Below are positions 1-8,651 of a stretch of DNA of 64,000 bases, one piece after another. Made by a program: the position numbers and the translations under genes. Position 1 is the stretch's first letter, and each line of letters begins with the position of its first letter. Below the pieces are notes generated by a model. That model did no database searches, was not told where the DNA came from, and worked only from the letters and a program-made list of their open reading frames with translations. The DNA is from Nonomuraea spiralis (GTDB lineage: Bacteria > Actinomycetota > Actinomycetes > Streptosporangiales > Streptosporangiaceae): assembly GCF_014648435.1 (NCBI RefSeq), contig NZ_BMRC01000024.1:1-64000 (forward strand), in the 5' to 3' direction.

Positions 1-58
1 CGGCCCGGAGCTTCTTCGGCCCCTGCGCCTTGCGCACCTTGCGGATCTCGAAGTCCAT
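1..58 (-). CDS. 5' end of a probable IS30-family transposase (partial)
   Basis: An ATG on the minus strand at 58 opens a frame that runs off the left edge and reads MDFEIRKVRKAQGPKKLRA. From memory this resembles the N-terminus of a group of Streptomyces IS30-family transposases. Only 19 codons are visible, so no catalytic DDE residue can be checked. The call is supported by the sequence just upstream of the ATG (about 74-100), which looks like the terminal repeat of such elements. It could instead be the start of an unrelated small basic protein. Confidence 0.5.
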   Translation of the reverse strand, partial: MDFEIRKVRKAQGPKKLRA

Positions 59-100
59 CGCATCCCCAGAGCTGGGGTGTTGCAACGAACCCTAGAACCC
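1..100. mobile_element. Right end of a probable IS30-family insertion sequence
   Basis: Bases 74-100 contain GTTGCAACGAACCCTAGAAC, resembling terminal inverted repeats I associate with actinobacterial IS30 elements. A transposase-like start lies just inside it. The element would end about 33 bases past the sucD stop codon. The other end and any target duplication are outside the window, so the boundary at 100 is an estimate. Confidence 0.4.
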
Positions 101-133
101 AAGCGGCGGCCAGGCGGGGCTTTTCCGGCATGA

Positions 134-1009
134 CTAGCGGGACTGCATGGTCTCGCGCATCAGGCGGGCCGTCTCGGAGGGGGTCTTGCCGACGCGGACG
201 CCGACCTTCTCCAGGGCCTCCTTCTTGGCCTGGGCGGTGCCGGCCGAGCCGGAGACGATGGCGCCGGCGTGGCCCATCGTCTTGCCCTCGGGGGCGGTGA
301 AGCCCGCGACGTAGGCCACGACCGGCTTGGTGACGTGCTGCTCGATGTAGGCCGCGGCCCGCTCCTCGGCGTCGCCGCCGATCTCACCGATCATCACGAT
401 GGCGTCGGTGTCGGGGTCGTCCTGGAACGCCTGGAGCGCGTCGATGTGCGTGGTGCCGATGACCGGGTCGCCGCCGATGCCGACCGCGGTGGAGAAACCG
501 AAGTCGCGCAGCTCGTACATGAGCTGGTAGGTCAGCGTGCCGGACTTCGAGACCAGGCCGATGCGGCCGGCGGTGGTGATGTCGGCGGGGATGATGCCGG
601 CGTTGGAGGCGCCGGGCGAGGCGATGCCGGGGCAGTTGGGGCCGATGATGCGGGTCTTGTTGCCCTTGGCCACCGCGTACGCCCAGAACTCGGTCGAGTC
701 GTGGACCGGGATGCCCTCGGTGATCACGACGCAGAGCGGGATCTCGGCGTCGACGGCCTCCTTGACGGCGGCCTTGGTGTGGGCCGGCGGCACGAAGACG
801 ACCGACACGTCGGCGCCCGTCTGCTCCATGGCCTCCTTGACCGTGCCGAACACGGGCAGGCCCTCGTGCGTGATGCCCGCCTTGCGGGCGTTGACGCCGC
901 CGACGACCTTCGCGCCGGAGGCGAGCATGCGGCGGGTGTGCTTGGTGCCCTCACCGCCGGTCATGCCCTGAACGATGATCTTGCTGTTCTCGGTCAGCCA
1001 GATAGCCAT
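134..1009 (-). CDS. sucD: Succinate-CoA ligase, ADP-forming, alpha subunit
   Basis: This is the CoA-binding, phosphohistidine-carrying subunit of the TCA-cycle enzyme that converts succinyl-CoA, phosphate and ADP/GDP to succinate, CoA and ATP/GTP in the cytoplasm. The 291 residues are the usual full length. The N-terminal Rossmann CoA-binding part carries [10 protein letters not shown] near residues 13-22, and the active-site histidine sits in the GHAGAI motif around residue 245. The start is an ATG three bases after the sucC stop, so the two subunits are co-transcribed and probably translationally coupled. An IS-like end lies just beyond the stop. Confidence 0.97.
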   Translation of the reverse strand: MAIWLTENSKIIVQGMTGGEGTKHTRRMLASGAKVVGGVNARKAGITHEGLPVFGTVKEAMEQTGADVSVVFVPPAHTKAAVKEAVDAEIPLCVVITEGIPVHDSTEFWAYAVAKGNKTRIIGPNCPGIASPGASNAGIIPADITTAGRIGLVSKSGTLTYQLMYELRDFGFSTAVGIGGDPVIGTTHIDALQAFQDDPDTDAIVMIGEIGGDAEERAAAYIEQHVTKPVVAYVAGFTAPEGKTMGHAGAIVSGSAGTAQAKKEALEKVGVRVGKTPSETARLMRETMQSR

Positions 1010-1012
1010 GAC

Positions 1013-2194
1013 TCACGCACCTACCGCAGCGAGCTCGGCGGCCCGCTTGGCCGCGTCGTCCATCGTGTCAACCAGCTCGACCCGCGGGAGCGCGGCGTCG
1101 GCCAGGATCTGCCGCCCGAGCAGGGCGTTGTTGCCGTCGAGGCGGACCACCAGCGGGTGGGTCACGGCCTCGCCGCGGCTCTCCAGCAGCTTGAACGCCG
1201 AGACGATGCCGTTGGCGACGGCGTCGCAGGCGGTGATGCCGCCGAAGACGTTCACGAAGATCGACTTCACGCTGGGGTCGGAGAGGATGATCTCCAGGCC
1301 CGCGGCCATGACCTCGGCCGAGGCGCCGCCGCCGATGTCGAGGAAGTTCGCGGGGGACGGCTTGCCGGGGAACGCCTCGCCGGCGTAGGCCACCACGTCG
1401 AGGGTGGACATGACCAGGCCCGCGCCGTTGCCGATGATGCCGACGTTGCCGTCGAGCTTGACGTAGTTGAGGTCCTTCTCCTTGGCCTTGGCCTCGAGCG
1501 GGTCCTCGGCGGCCTTGTCGGCCAGCGCCTCGTGGTCGGCCTGGCGGAAGCCGGCGTTCTCGTCGAGGGTGACCTTGCCGTCGAGCGCCTTCACCTGGCC
1601 GTCGGCCGACAGGATCATCGGGTTGACCTCGACCAGCGTGGCGTCCTCGTCGACGAAGCAGCACCAGAGCTTCTCGATGAGCTCGGCGGCGCCGTCGAGG
1701 GCCTTCTCGGGCAGGCCGCCGGCGACCGCGATCTCGCGGGCCGTGGCGCGGTCGATGCCGTCGAGCGCCGAGACCGGCACCTTGGCGACCTTCTCGGGCG
1801 TGCTGTGGGCGACCTCTTCGATGTCCATGCCGCCGGCGGCGGAGCAGATCGCGAGGAAGGTGCGGTTGGCGCGGTCGAGCAGGAAGGAGAAGTAGTACTC
1901 CTCCGCGATCGCGCTGGCCTCCTCCACGAGCACCTTGTGGACCGTGTGGCCCTTGATGTCCATGCCGAGGATGGCGGTGGCCTTCTCGACGGCGTCGGCG
2001 GCGTCGTCGGCCACCTTCACGCCGCCGGCCTTGCCGCGGCCGCCGGTCTTGACCTGGGCCTTGACGACAACGCGGCCGGTCAGCTCCTCAGCCGCCGCCC
2101 GCACCTCCTCCACGGTGTTGGCGACGATGCCGCGTGGCACCGGGATGCCGTAGTCAGCGAAGAGCTCCTTCGCCTGATGTTCGAACAGGTCCAC
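1013..2194 (-). CDS. sucC: Succinate-CoA ligase, ADP-forming, beta subunit
   Basis: This is the ATP-grasp subunit of succinyl-CoA synthetase and partners the alpha subunit encoded just downstream. The 393 residues match the family length. The N-terminus [20 protein letters not shown] is typical, the nucleotide-binding region includes GRGKAGGVK near residue 51, and the C-terminal ligase domain contains NIFGGIT-like [12 protein letters not shown]. The start is GTG at 2194, preceded by an AAGGA-type ribosome-binding site. It is the first gene of the sucCD operon and diverges from the secreted-protein genes starting at 2471. Confidence 0.97.
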   Translation of the reverse strand: MDLFEHQAKELFADYGIPVPRGIVANTVEEVRAAAEELTGRVVVKAQVKTGGRGKAGGVKVADDAADAVEKATAILGMDIKGHTVHKVLVEEASAIAEEYYFSFLLDRANRTFLAICSAAGGMDIEEVAHSTPEKVAKVPVSALDGIDRATAREIAVAGGLPEKALDGAAELIEKLWCCFVDEDATLVEVNPMILSADGQVKALDGKVTLDENAGFRQADHEALADKAAEDPLEAKAKEKDLNYVKLDGNVGIIGNGAGLVMSTLDVVAYAGEAFPGKPSPANFLDIGGGASAEVMAAGLEIILSDPSVKSIFVNVFGGITACDAVANGIVSAFKLLESRGEAVTHPLVVRLDGNNALLGRQILADAALPRVELVDTMDDAAKRAAELAAVGA

Positions 2195-2288
2195 GAGGGT
2201 CCGTCCTTGCTTATCCGACTGATGTTCGACGGCCCGGGCAACCCCGTGCGTGCCGGGCGTTTCCGCCAGTGAAGCCTAGCCCCAAGCT

Positions 2289-2304
2289 TGACCTGCCCAG
2301 GTCA
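2289..2304. promoter_or_regulatory. Palindrome TGACCTG-CC-CAGGTCA in the sucC / secreted-protein divergent region
   Basis: A perfect 7+2+7 inverted repeat lies about 95 bases upstream of sucC and 165 bases upstream of the divergent gene at 2471. Its size and symmetry suit a dimeric repressor site, but no regulator can be named. The rest of the 2195-2470 gap includes a duplicated TGCACCGA at about 2371-2390 and the ribosome-binding site GAAGGAAA before 2471. Confidence 0.3.
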
Positions 2305-2470
2305 TCGGGGCATGGTTCTTCCGCTATGTGACGGTGATCTCACTTCGCCATGTCCCGTTCTGCACCGAAATTGCACCGATTCGCAGCCTTAAGCGGTGTC
2401 GGTCGATATATGGTCGTGATCTTCAATTGGCAGGATTCCTGCTCCCCTCGATTTGATCTGAAGGAAACAC

Positions 2471-3286
2471 ATGAAGCGAATTATCGCGGGTCTGGCCCTG
2501 GCCTCCGCGGCGGCGCTCGTGACCGCGGCTCCCGCCCAGGCCGCGCCCGTGGACCCGGCGAAGGCGCTGAAGAAGCAGTACGTCGCCGGGCACGGCGTTC
2601 GGTTCGCCGAGACGTCCCGTACCTCGGTGGACGGCAAGAGCACCGGCACCGCGAAGTCGTCCGGCGTTCTTGAGTTCGGCAAGTCCGGAATCGTCGCCTC
2701 GGACGTGAGAAATCGCACCGCGGGCAAGAACGCCGACATGTTCGCGTCACTGATGCCGACCCGGATGATCACCGTGGGCAAGCACGTCTACGCGCAGGGC
2801 GGTATTTACAGCGACGGCCTGCCCGAGGGCAAGAAGTGGGTCCGCTACCCCGACACCGGCATGCGGATGAGCAACTCCAGCCAGTTGCTCGACGTCTTCG
2901 AGCCCAAGGTGCTCAAGATCCTCGTCTCCCACGCCAAGAGCACCAAGGGCGGCGTCTACCGGGGCTCGGTCACGGTCAAGGAGCTCGGCAAGATCTACGA
3001 CCAGCCGGTCGACAAGAAGGTCGCCAAGATCAAGGTGTCGTACCTGCTCGCGCTGAACTCCGCGGGCCTGGTCACCAGGGTCGTCAGCGACTGGACGCTC
3101 GACTTCGGCGTCCTCGGCGAGAGCCGCAGCACCACCGAGACCCGCTTCACCGGCTGGGGCGCGAAGGTCAAGGTCAAGGCCCCGCCGGCCGACGACGTGA
3201 TCGACGTCGCCGACCTCACCGACGGCAGCGCGGTCCCGCAGGACATCCCGGACGGCTCGCTCAACTCCCTGGGCGGCGTCAAGTAG
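2471..3286 (+). CDS. Secreted LppX/LprG-like protein, first of three tandem paralogs
   Basis: The 271-residue product begins with a Sec signal peptide (MKR, a hydrophobic stretch, and an APAQAA cleavage site near residue 24). No lipobox cysteine is visible. The mature part shares blocks with the next two genes: ALKKQYVAGHGV, LEFGKSGI, an FxGWGAKVKVKAPPADDV segment, and a DIPDGS C-terminus. The APPADDV ending recalls actinobacterial LppX/LprAFG and LolA-like proteins that carry lipids or glycolipids outside the membrane. That fold assignment is inference. The start is ATG with a GAAGGAAA ribosome-binding site. The exact role is unknown. Confidence 0.75.
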   Translation: MKRIIAGLALASAAALVTAAPAQAAPVDPAKALKKQYVAGHGVRFAETSRTSVDGKSTGTAKSSGVLEFGKSGIVASDVRNRTAGKNADMFASLMPTRMITVGKHVYAQGGIYSDGLPEGKKWVRYPDTGMRMSNSSQLLDVFEPKVLKILVSHAKSTKGGVYRGSVTVKELGKIYDQPVDKKVAKIKVSYLLALNSAGLVTRVVSDWTLDFGVLGESRSTTETRFTGWGAKVKVKAPPADDVIDVADLTDGSAVPQDIPDGSLNSLGGVK

Positions 3287-3321
3287 CCCCGCCTTCTCAG
3301 CCTTCCCAGCCGAGGAAACTC

Positions 3322-4101
3322 ATGAAGCGATTGCTCGCGGCCGCGGTGACGGCCGCGGCCCTCGTACAGGCCGCCCCCGCACAGGCGGCCGCCGATCCGG
3401 CCACGGCGCTGAAGCGGCAGCTCGTCCCGGGCCACGGGGTCACGATCTCCGAGACCATGCGGATCACCTCGGACCACCCCGACGACGCCGAGGTCGTCCG
3501 CATCACCGGCTCCGTGGAGTTCGGCACGTCCGGGCCCGTCGCCTCCGACGTCGTGTTCAGGATGACCGACGGGACGAAGACCAGCCGGCTCCGCTGCCTC
3601 AGCGTCGGCGGCCGGTACTACCTCCGGACCACCGAGCTGTCCGGCACGCTGCCCATGGGCAAGACATGGGTGCTCATGGACGGCTTGGAGGGCGCCCCGA
3701 TCGTCTCGGACCAGCCGGTCGACGTCCTGGCCCCCAAGGTGATCAGGACCCTGCTCGCGCACGCCTCCCTCAAGAACGGCCTCCACCGGGGATCGCTCAC
3801 GATGGCGCAGGCGCGGACGATCGGCGGCACCGGGGCGTTCGGCTACCGGCTGGGGCTGAACTCCGCGGCACTGCCCGTCCGCGTCGACAGCGAGCAGAAG
3901 ATCACGGCCGACAGGTACTGGATACGGTCCGTCGTCGAGACCCGGCTCTCGGGCTGGGGCGCGAAGGTCAGCGTCAAGGAGCCCCCGGCCGACGAGGTGA
4001 TCTCCCTCAGCGAGCTGGCGGACGAGGAAGTCGCCAAGCTCGACCAGCTCTTCAAGGACATTCCCGACGGTTCCACCAGCTCGCTCGGCCAGTTCCGTTA
4101 G
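3322..4101 (+). CDS. Secreted LppX/LprG-like protein, second paralog
   Basis: This 259-residue protein starts at the ATG at 3322, 35 bases after the previous stop, behind a GAGGAA ribosome-binding site. It has its own signal peptide (MKRLLAAAVTAAALVQAAPAQAA region). The mature part follows the same plan as its neighbours: ALKRQLVPGHGV, VEFGTSGPVASDV, a central LHRGSLTMAQ segment, and GWGAKVSVKEPPADEV near the end, then DIPDGSTSSLG. The tandem arrangement points to local duplication and probable co-transcription with the flanking copies. Function is not known. A lipid-binding extracytoplasmic role is only inferred from the fold-like pattern. Confidence 0.75.
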   Translation: MKRLLAAAVTAAALVQAAPAQAAADPATALKRQLVPGHGVTISETMRITSDHPDDAEVVRITGSVEFGTSGPVASDVVFRMTDGTKTSRLRCLSVGGRYYLRTTELSGTLPMGKTWVLMDGLEGAPIVSDQPVDVLAPKVIRTLLAHASLKNGLHRGSLTMAQARTIGGTGAFGYRLGLNSAALPVRVDSEQKITADRYWIRSVVETRLSGWGAKVSVKEPPADEVISLSELADEEVAKLDQLFKDIPDGSTSSLGQFR

Positions 4102-4148
4102 CCGGCGAGCTGTCGTCACTCCCCCTCACAACAAGGAACACATTCGCA

Positions 4149-5036
4149 ATGAAGCGAACCCTCACCGGCCTCGCGCTGGCGACGACCGCCGCCCTCGTGG
4201 CCGCGACCCCTGCGCTGCTGGCGACCCCCGCCCAGGCCGCGGCGCCCAAGAACCCCGTGACCGCCGTCAAGAAGCAGCTCGTGCCCGGCAAGGGCCTGAA
4301 GTTCAGCGAGCGCATCATCCTCACCGCGGGCGACCGCGAGGACGTCTTCGTCCGGCGCACGGGGACCCTCCAGTTCGGCAAGTCCGGCATCGCCGCCTCG
4401 GACATCACCGGCAAGTTCGCCATCACCCTGTCCGACCTGGGCGGCGACGAGGCGCCGGAGGAGCTCAAGGCGCTGGCCAAGCCCGAGCGCACGATCCGGA
4501 TCGGCACCACGTCGTACCTGTCCGGCGGCCTGTGGAGCTCGCTGCTGCCGGAGGGCGAGACCTGGTTCAAGGCCCCGCACGGCCCGACCGGCGGCCTCAC
4601 CGGCACGTTCGGCCAGCCGGTGAACGTCGCCGAGCAGGGCACGCTCAAGACGCTGCTCAAGACGGCCAAGCCGGTGAGCGGCGGCTACGCGGGCACGATC
4701 ACCGTCGGTGCCCTGCGGAAGGTCTCGCCCTGGTACCGGGCGAGCTCGATCGACACCGACCTGCCGGCGAAGGCGCTGAAGAGCGTCATCACCTGGAAGC
4801 TCACCGTGAACGCGGCCGGGCTGCCCGTCCGTCTGGTGTCGACGTTCCCGCAGACCGCGATCACGGGGTCCGGCTCCAAGAAGGACGGTTTGCGCGTCGA
4901 CACCCGGTTCACCGGTTGGGGCGATGCCGTGTCGATCAAGGCTCCGACGGCTGAGGACGTCTCCAGCGAGTTCGAGAACGGCAAGGACGACCTCTCCTCG
5001 CTCGACCTGCCGTTCGGCGTCAGCGTCGCCAAGTAG
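4149..5036 (+). CDS. Secreted LppX/LprG-like protein, third paralog
   Basis: This 295-residue protein is the longest and most diverged of the tandem trio. It starts at ATG 4149 behind ACAAGGAA. Its signal peptide is long and alanine-rich and ends at TPAQAA. The mature domain keeps VKKQLVPGKGLKFSER, LQFGKSGIAASDI and FTGWGDAVSIKAPTAEDV, but lacks the DIPDGS tail found in the other two. It ends at a strong hairpin shared with the convergent galE gene. Divergence of the C-terminal tail may reflect a different ligand or partner. This is inference. Confidence 0.75.
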   Translation: MKRTLTGLALATTAALVAATPALLATPAQAAAPKNPVTAVKKQLVPGKGLKFSERIILTAGDREDVFVRRTGTLQFGKSGIAASDITGKFAITLSDLGGDEAPEELKALAKPERTIRIGTTSYLSGGLWSSLLPEGETWFKAPHGPTGGLTGTFGQPVNVAEQGTLKTLLKTAKPVSGGYAGTITVGALRKVSPWYRASSIDTDLPAKALKSVITWKLTVNAAGLPVRLVSTFPQTAITGSGSKKDGLRVDTRFTGWGDAVSIKAPTAEDVSSEFENGKDDLSSLDLPFGVSVAK

Positions 5037-5078
5037 TCGATGAACAGTCGCCATGTGGGACAGCCCGCATGACGTGAG

Positions 5079-5120
5079 CCCGCGTCTCCCCCGCCGCCGC
5101 TTGGCGGGGAGGGACGCGGG
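5079..5120. terminator. Bidirectional hairpin between the secreted paralogs and galE
   Basis: The arm CCCGCGTCTCCCCCGCC (5079-5095) pairs with GGCGGGGAGGGACGCGGG (5103-5120) with a single-base irregularity and a 7-nt loop. It sits between convergent stops at 5036 and 5140 and has no clear U-tract, as is common in high-GC actinobacteria. Confidence 0.6.
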
Positions 5121-5139
5121 CCGCTCGTGGGGCCGTACG

Positions 5140-6117
5140 TCAGGCGAGGCGCGAATCGCGCAGGGCCGCCCAGTCCAGCGAGTGCCTGATGCCCTGCTCG
5201 ACCGTGTACCGGGTCTCCCAGCCCAGCAGCCGGCGCGCCCGGTCGCTGCGTGTGTAGGCCCCGGCCACGTCGCCCGGCCGGGCGGGCGCCTCGACCACGT
5301 CGATCGGCCGGTCGGCCACCCGGTTGAACGCCTCGGCCAGTTCGCGGACCGTCGTGCCCGCGCCGGTGCCGAGGTTGATCACGTCGGCGTCCAGGGAGTC
5401 GAACCGCCACAACGCCGCCACGTGCGCGGCGGCCAGGTCCCAGACGTGCACGTAGTCGCGGATGCCGGTGCCGTCGCTCGTCGGGTAGTCGGTGCCGGTG
5501 ATCCGGAACGGCACACCCTCCTCGTACGCCTCGATCATCTTGCCCAGGGCGTGGCTCGGGCGGCGCAGTTGCAGGCCCGTACGCATAGCGGGGTCGGCGC
5601 CGATCGGGTTGAAGTAGCGCAGGGACAGGATCCGGATCGGGCGGGTCGCGGCGACGTCGGCGAACATGGCCTCGCAGACCGCCTTGGTCCGCGCGTACGG
5701 GCTCTGCGGCGCGAGCGGTGAGTCCTCGTCCACGGTGTGGTCGGCGCCCGCCTGGTAGATCGACGCGGACGAGCTGAAGATCATCCGCTGGCAGCCGTTG
5801 CGCAGCAGGTGGTCGACGAACTCCAGACTCTTGGTGACGTTCGCGCGGTAGTAGCCGACCGGGTCGGCGACGGAGTCGGGTACGACGATCAGGGCCGCGC
5901 AGTGGACGACGGCCTCGATGCCGGGGTTCTCGGCGAAGATCTTGTCGATCAGCGGGCCGTCGGAGATGTCCCCTTCGTAGAAGACCCGTCCCTCGGCGAA
6001 CTCCCTGCGGCCCGTCACGAGGTTGTCGAGGATCATGGGCTCGATCCCGGCGTCGAGGCACGCGGACGCGACCGTGCTGCCGATGTAGCCCGCCCCACCT
6101 GTAATCAATACGCGCAT
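5140..6117 (-). CDS. galE: UDP-glucose 4-epimerase (NAD-dependent, extended SDR)
   Basis: The enzyme interconverts UDP-glucose and UDP-galactose (possibly the N-acetyl forms) in the cytoplasm. The 325 residues show the N-terminal NAD motif GGAGYIGS (residues 7-14), SSSASIY with the catalytic serine, and FNPIGAD in the substrate domain. The expected YxxxK is present as YARTK. The C-terminal RPGDVAGAYTRSDRA segment is typical of GalE. The start at ATG 6117 is clear. It is divergent from the ligase-like gene at 6201. It may feed sugar nucleotides to the glycan locus further right, but it is not part of that cluster. Confidence 0.9.
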   Translation of the reverse strand: MRVLITGGAGYIGSTVASACLDAGIEPMILDNLVTGRREFAEGRVFYEGDISDGPLIDKIFAENPGIEAVVHCAALIVVPDSVADPVGYYRANVTKSLEFVDHLLRNGCQRMIFSSSASIYQAGADHTVDEDSPLAPQSPYARTKAVCEAMFADVAATRPIRILSLRYFNPIGADPAMRTGLQLRRPSHALGKMIEAYEEGVPFRITGTDYPTSDGTGIRDYVHVWDLAAAHVAALWRFDSLDADVINLGTGAGTTVRELAEAFNRVADRPIDVVEAPARPGDVAGAYTRSDRARRLLGWETRYTVEQGIRHSLDWAALRDSRLA

Positions 6118-6200
6118 CCCCGAACCCTATGGCGATCACCGGAACCGCCGTGCCGATCTCCTGCTGGTCATGTCGGCCTCGGCGTGCGACATTTCCTGTT

Positions 6201-7664
6201 ATGGGCAGGGACGTACCAGTCGTCGTGTTCAGCCGGGACGATCGCCGGAAATATCGGGAAAAGGTGCGTCGATGTCTCGACGTCTTCGCCCAGATGTTGC
6301 GCGAGTCCCGCTTCGAGTTCGAACGCCCTCGCGCCGGCCTGGAGATCGAGCTCAACATCGTGGACGCCCGCGGCGAGGCCGCCATGCGCAACGCCCAGGT
6401 GCTGGCCGCGATCGAACAGCCGGACTGGGCCACCGAGCTGGGCCAGTTCAACATCGAGATCAACGTCGAGCCACGCGAGCTGAGCGGCGACGGCCCACTC
6501 CACCTGGAGGAGGACGTACGAAGGCGGCTCAACCACGCCGAGGAGCGCGCCCGCTCCCAGGACGGGCACCTGATGCTGATCGGCATCCTGCCCACACTGC
6601 GCGAACAGGACATCGGCGAGGGCACCCTGTCGGCGAACCCCCGCTACCGCCTGCTCAACGAGCAGATCTTCGCCGCCCGCGGCGAAGATCTGCACCTGTG
6701 CATCGAAGGCGTCGAACGCCTCGACACCCACGCCGACAGCGTCGCGCCCGAGGCCGCGTGCACCAGCGTCCAGCTGCACCTCCAGGTCAGCCCGGAGGCG
6801 TTCGCGCCGCACTGGAACGCCGCCCAGGTCATCGCGGGCCCCCAGGTCGCGCTCGCGGCCAACTCCCCCTACCTGTTCGGCAAGGAACTGCACCGCGAGA
6901 CCAGGATCGCGCTGTTCGAGCAGGCCACCGACACCCGCCCGGCCGAGCTGAAGACGCAGGGCGTGCGTCCCCGGGTGTGGTTCGGGGAACGCTGGATCAC
7001 CAGCGTCTTCGACCTGTTCGAGGAGAACGTCAGCTACTACCCGGCACTGCTGCCCCTGTGCGAGGAGGAGGACCCGCGCGCCGAGCTCGACCAGGGACGC
7101 ATCCCCCACCTGCACGAGCTGACCCTGCACAACGGCACCGTCTACCGCTGGAACCGGCCCGTCTACGCGGTCGTGGACGGCGTACCGCACCTGCGTGTGG
7201 AGAACCGCGTGCTGCCCGCCGGGCCCACGGTGGCCGACATCGCCGCGAACGCCGCCTTCTACTACGGCCTGATGCGCGTACTCCCATCGGCCGAGCGGCC
7301 GATCTGGAGCCAGATGTCCTTCCGCACCGCCGAGGACAACCTTGCCGCCGCGGCCCGCCACGGCCTGGACGCCCGGCTGTACTGGCCGGGCCTGGGCGAG
7401 GTGCCGGCCGCCGAGCTGATCCTGCGCAGGCTGCTGCCCATGGCACGCGAGGGCCTGGCCGAGTGGGGTGTGAACGCGCCGGTCGCCGACCGGCTGCTCG
7501 GCATCGTCGAGGGCCGCTGCCTGACGGGCCGTACGGGGGCGACGTGGCAGGTGGAACGGGTGCGCGCGCAGGGCGGCGACCGGCACGAGGCGCTACGGAG
7601 AATGACGTTGGACTACATAGAGCGCATGCACGGCAACGATCCGGTGCACACTTGGGACGTGTGA
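6201..7664 (+). CDS. Glutamate-cysteine ligase family protein (GCS2-like)
   Basis: This 487-residue carboxylate-amine ligase-type protein begins best at ATG 6201 (MGRDVPVVVFSRDDRRKYR); a longer frame from 6129 lacks support. The region ELGQFNIEINVEPREL (about residues 93-108) and AGLEIELNIVD resemble the glutamate and metal-binding core of the GCS2 superfamily. Actinobacterial annotations usually call this family glutamate-cysteine ligase. However, actinomycetes make mycothiol rather than glutathione, so the true substrates are uncertain. Its stop overlaps the start of the metallopeptidase lipoprotein gene by four bases (GTGA), which suggests co-expression. Confidence 0.75.
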   Translation: MGRDVPVVVFSRDDRRKYREKVRRCLDVFAQMLRESRFEFERPRAGLEIELNIVDARGEAAMRNAQVLAAIEQPDWATELGQFNIEINVEPRELSGDGPLHLEEDVRRRLNHAEERARSQDGHLMLIGILPTLREQDIGEGTLSANPRYRLLNEQIFAARGEDLHLCIEGVERLDTHADSVAPEAACTSVQLHLQVSPEAFAPHWNAAQVIAGPQVALAANSPYLFGKELHRETRIALFEQATDTRPAELKTQGVRPRVWFGERWITSVFDLFEENVSYYPALLPLCEEEDPRAELDQGRIPHLHELTLHNGTVYRWNRPVYAVVDGVPHLRVENRVLPAGPTVADIAANAAFYYGLMRVLPSAERPIWSQMSFRTAEDNLAAAARHGLDARLYWPGLGEVPAAELILRRLLPMAREGLAEWGVNAPVADRLLGIVEGRCLTGRTGATWQVERVRAQGGDRHEALRRMTLDYIERMHGNDPVHTWDV

Positions 7665-8308
7665 ACATCGTGCGCACCGGCGTCCTCGCCATGGCCCTCG
7701 CCCTGCTGCTCGCCTCGTGCGGCCTGACCAGGCCCGCGTCGAGGGACGTCCAGGGGGCCGACACGTTCGAGGACGACCTGCGGACCGCGCGCACGCTCAC
7801 CGAGTCCTTCTGGACGGATTTCTTCGACCAGCAGGGGATGACTTATCGCCCGATAGTCGATTTCATCCCCTATTCCGGGAAGTCCGGCCCTGTCTGCGGC
7901 GGCGAGCCTTCCGTACCGAACAACGCCTTCTACTGCCCCGAGGGCCACTTCATCGCCTACGACCGGTCGTGGATGGAGTCCCTGTGGAACGACATGGGCG
8001 ACGGCGCGGTCTACGTGATCATCCCGCACGAGTTCGGCCACGCCGTCCAGTCCCAGCTCCGGACCGGTTTCGAGCTGAACGTCCAGGCCGAGCTCCAGGC
8101 CGACTGCTACGCCGGCGGCACGCTGTCGGCGCTGGTCCGCTCGGGTTCCCTGCGCGCCGACCCGGGTGACGAGGACGAACTGTTGCTCAGCCTGGAGGCC
8201 GCCGGCGACCCCACGGACGACTGGCTGAACCCCGCCGCCCACGGCACCGCCGAGCAACGCCAGTCCGCCTTCGCCGACGGCTACGACGACGGCGTGCCCG
8301 CCTGCTGA
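7661..8308 (+). CDS. Zinc metallopeptidase lipoprotein (HExxH neutral peptidase type)
   Basis: The GTG at 7661 gives a 215-residue protein overlapping the preceding stop by four bases. A lipoprotein signal is visible: a hydrophobic run followed by the lipobox LLASC, so the mature protein should be anchored outside the membrane. The zinc site is IPHEFGHAVQ near residue 125, with a downstream ELQADCYAG supplying the probable third ligand glutamate. This is the pattern of the YpfJ/neutral zinc metallopeptidase family. Two further cysteine pairs (PVCGG, FYCPEG) may form disulfides. The peptide substrate is unknown. Confidence 0.85.
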   Translation: MNIVRTGVLAMALALLLASCGLTRPASRDVQGADTFEDDLRTARTLTESFWTDFFDQQGMTYRPIVDFIPYSGKSGPVCGGEPSVPNNAFYCPEGHFIAYDRSWMESLWNDMGDGAVYVIIPHEFGHAVQSQLRTGFELNVQAELQADCYAGGTLSALVRSGSLRADPGDEDELLLSLEAAGDPTDDWLNPAAHGTAEQRQSAFADGYDDGVPAC

Positions 8309-8374
8309 GGGAGTACACCCGGGTCAACCCAGAGGATGATGTGTGCGATCATGACCTCCCTCTACGGTGGAGAC

Positions 8375-8632
8375 ATGCCACAGGAGGAGATCCGCTGGCT
8401 GCGCAAAGGCGCGTGCAGATCCAGCGACCCTGACCTCTTCTTCCCCCTCGCGCCCTCACCGTTGCAGGAGGCCAGGGCGAAGGCGGTCTGCGCCCGCTGC
8501 CCGGTCATGGCCGAGTGCCGGTCCTACGCCTTACGCGCCGGCGAGACGGAGGGCATCTGGGGCGGCCTCACCCCGCAGGAACGCCGCCGCGCCCGCTTCC
8601 CCGCCGGCTGGCGCGACTCCGCCGCCTCCTGA
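8375..8632 (+). CDS. WhiB-family iron-sulfur transcription factor
   Basis: The 85-residue product (start ATG 8375 with GGTGGAG just upstream) has the four WhiB cysteines: one in KGACRSSDPDLFF, then CARCPVMAEC. These are followed by the GIWGG turn and a basic RRRARFPAGWR tail. WhiB proteins bind a 4Fe-4S cluster and act with the principal sigma factor to control development, redox or antibiotic responses. An upstream in-frame ATG at 8336 or 8351 would add up to 13 residues but is less well placed for ribosome binding. The specific Wbl subclass cannot be fixed by eye. Confidence 0.9.
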   Translation: MPQEEIRWLRKGACRSSDPDLFFPLAPSPLQEARAKAVCARCPVMAECRSYALRAGETEGIWGGLTPQERRRARFPAGWRDSAAS

Positions 8633-8651
8633 GGCGACGTAGCCTGCAAGG

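Noticed and set aside
269-2272. 667-codon open frame antisense to sucCD
   Set aside because: It mirrors the codon pattern of sucC/sucD; long antisense frames are common in high-GC genomes. No domain is visible in the translation.
6129-6200. N-terminal extension of the glutamate-cysteine ligase-like protein
   Set aside because: The extra 24 residues are Arg/Cys-rich and unlike the family; the ATG at 6201 gives the expected N-terminus.
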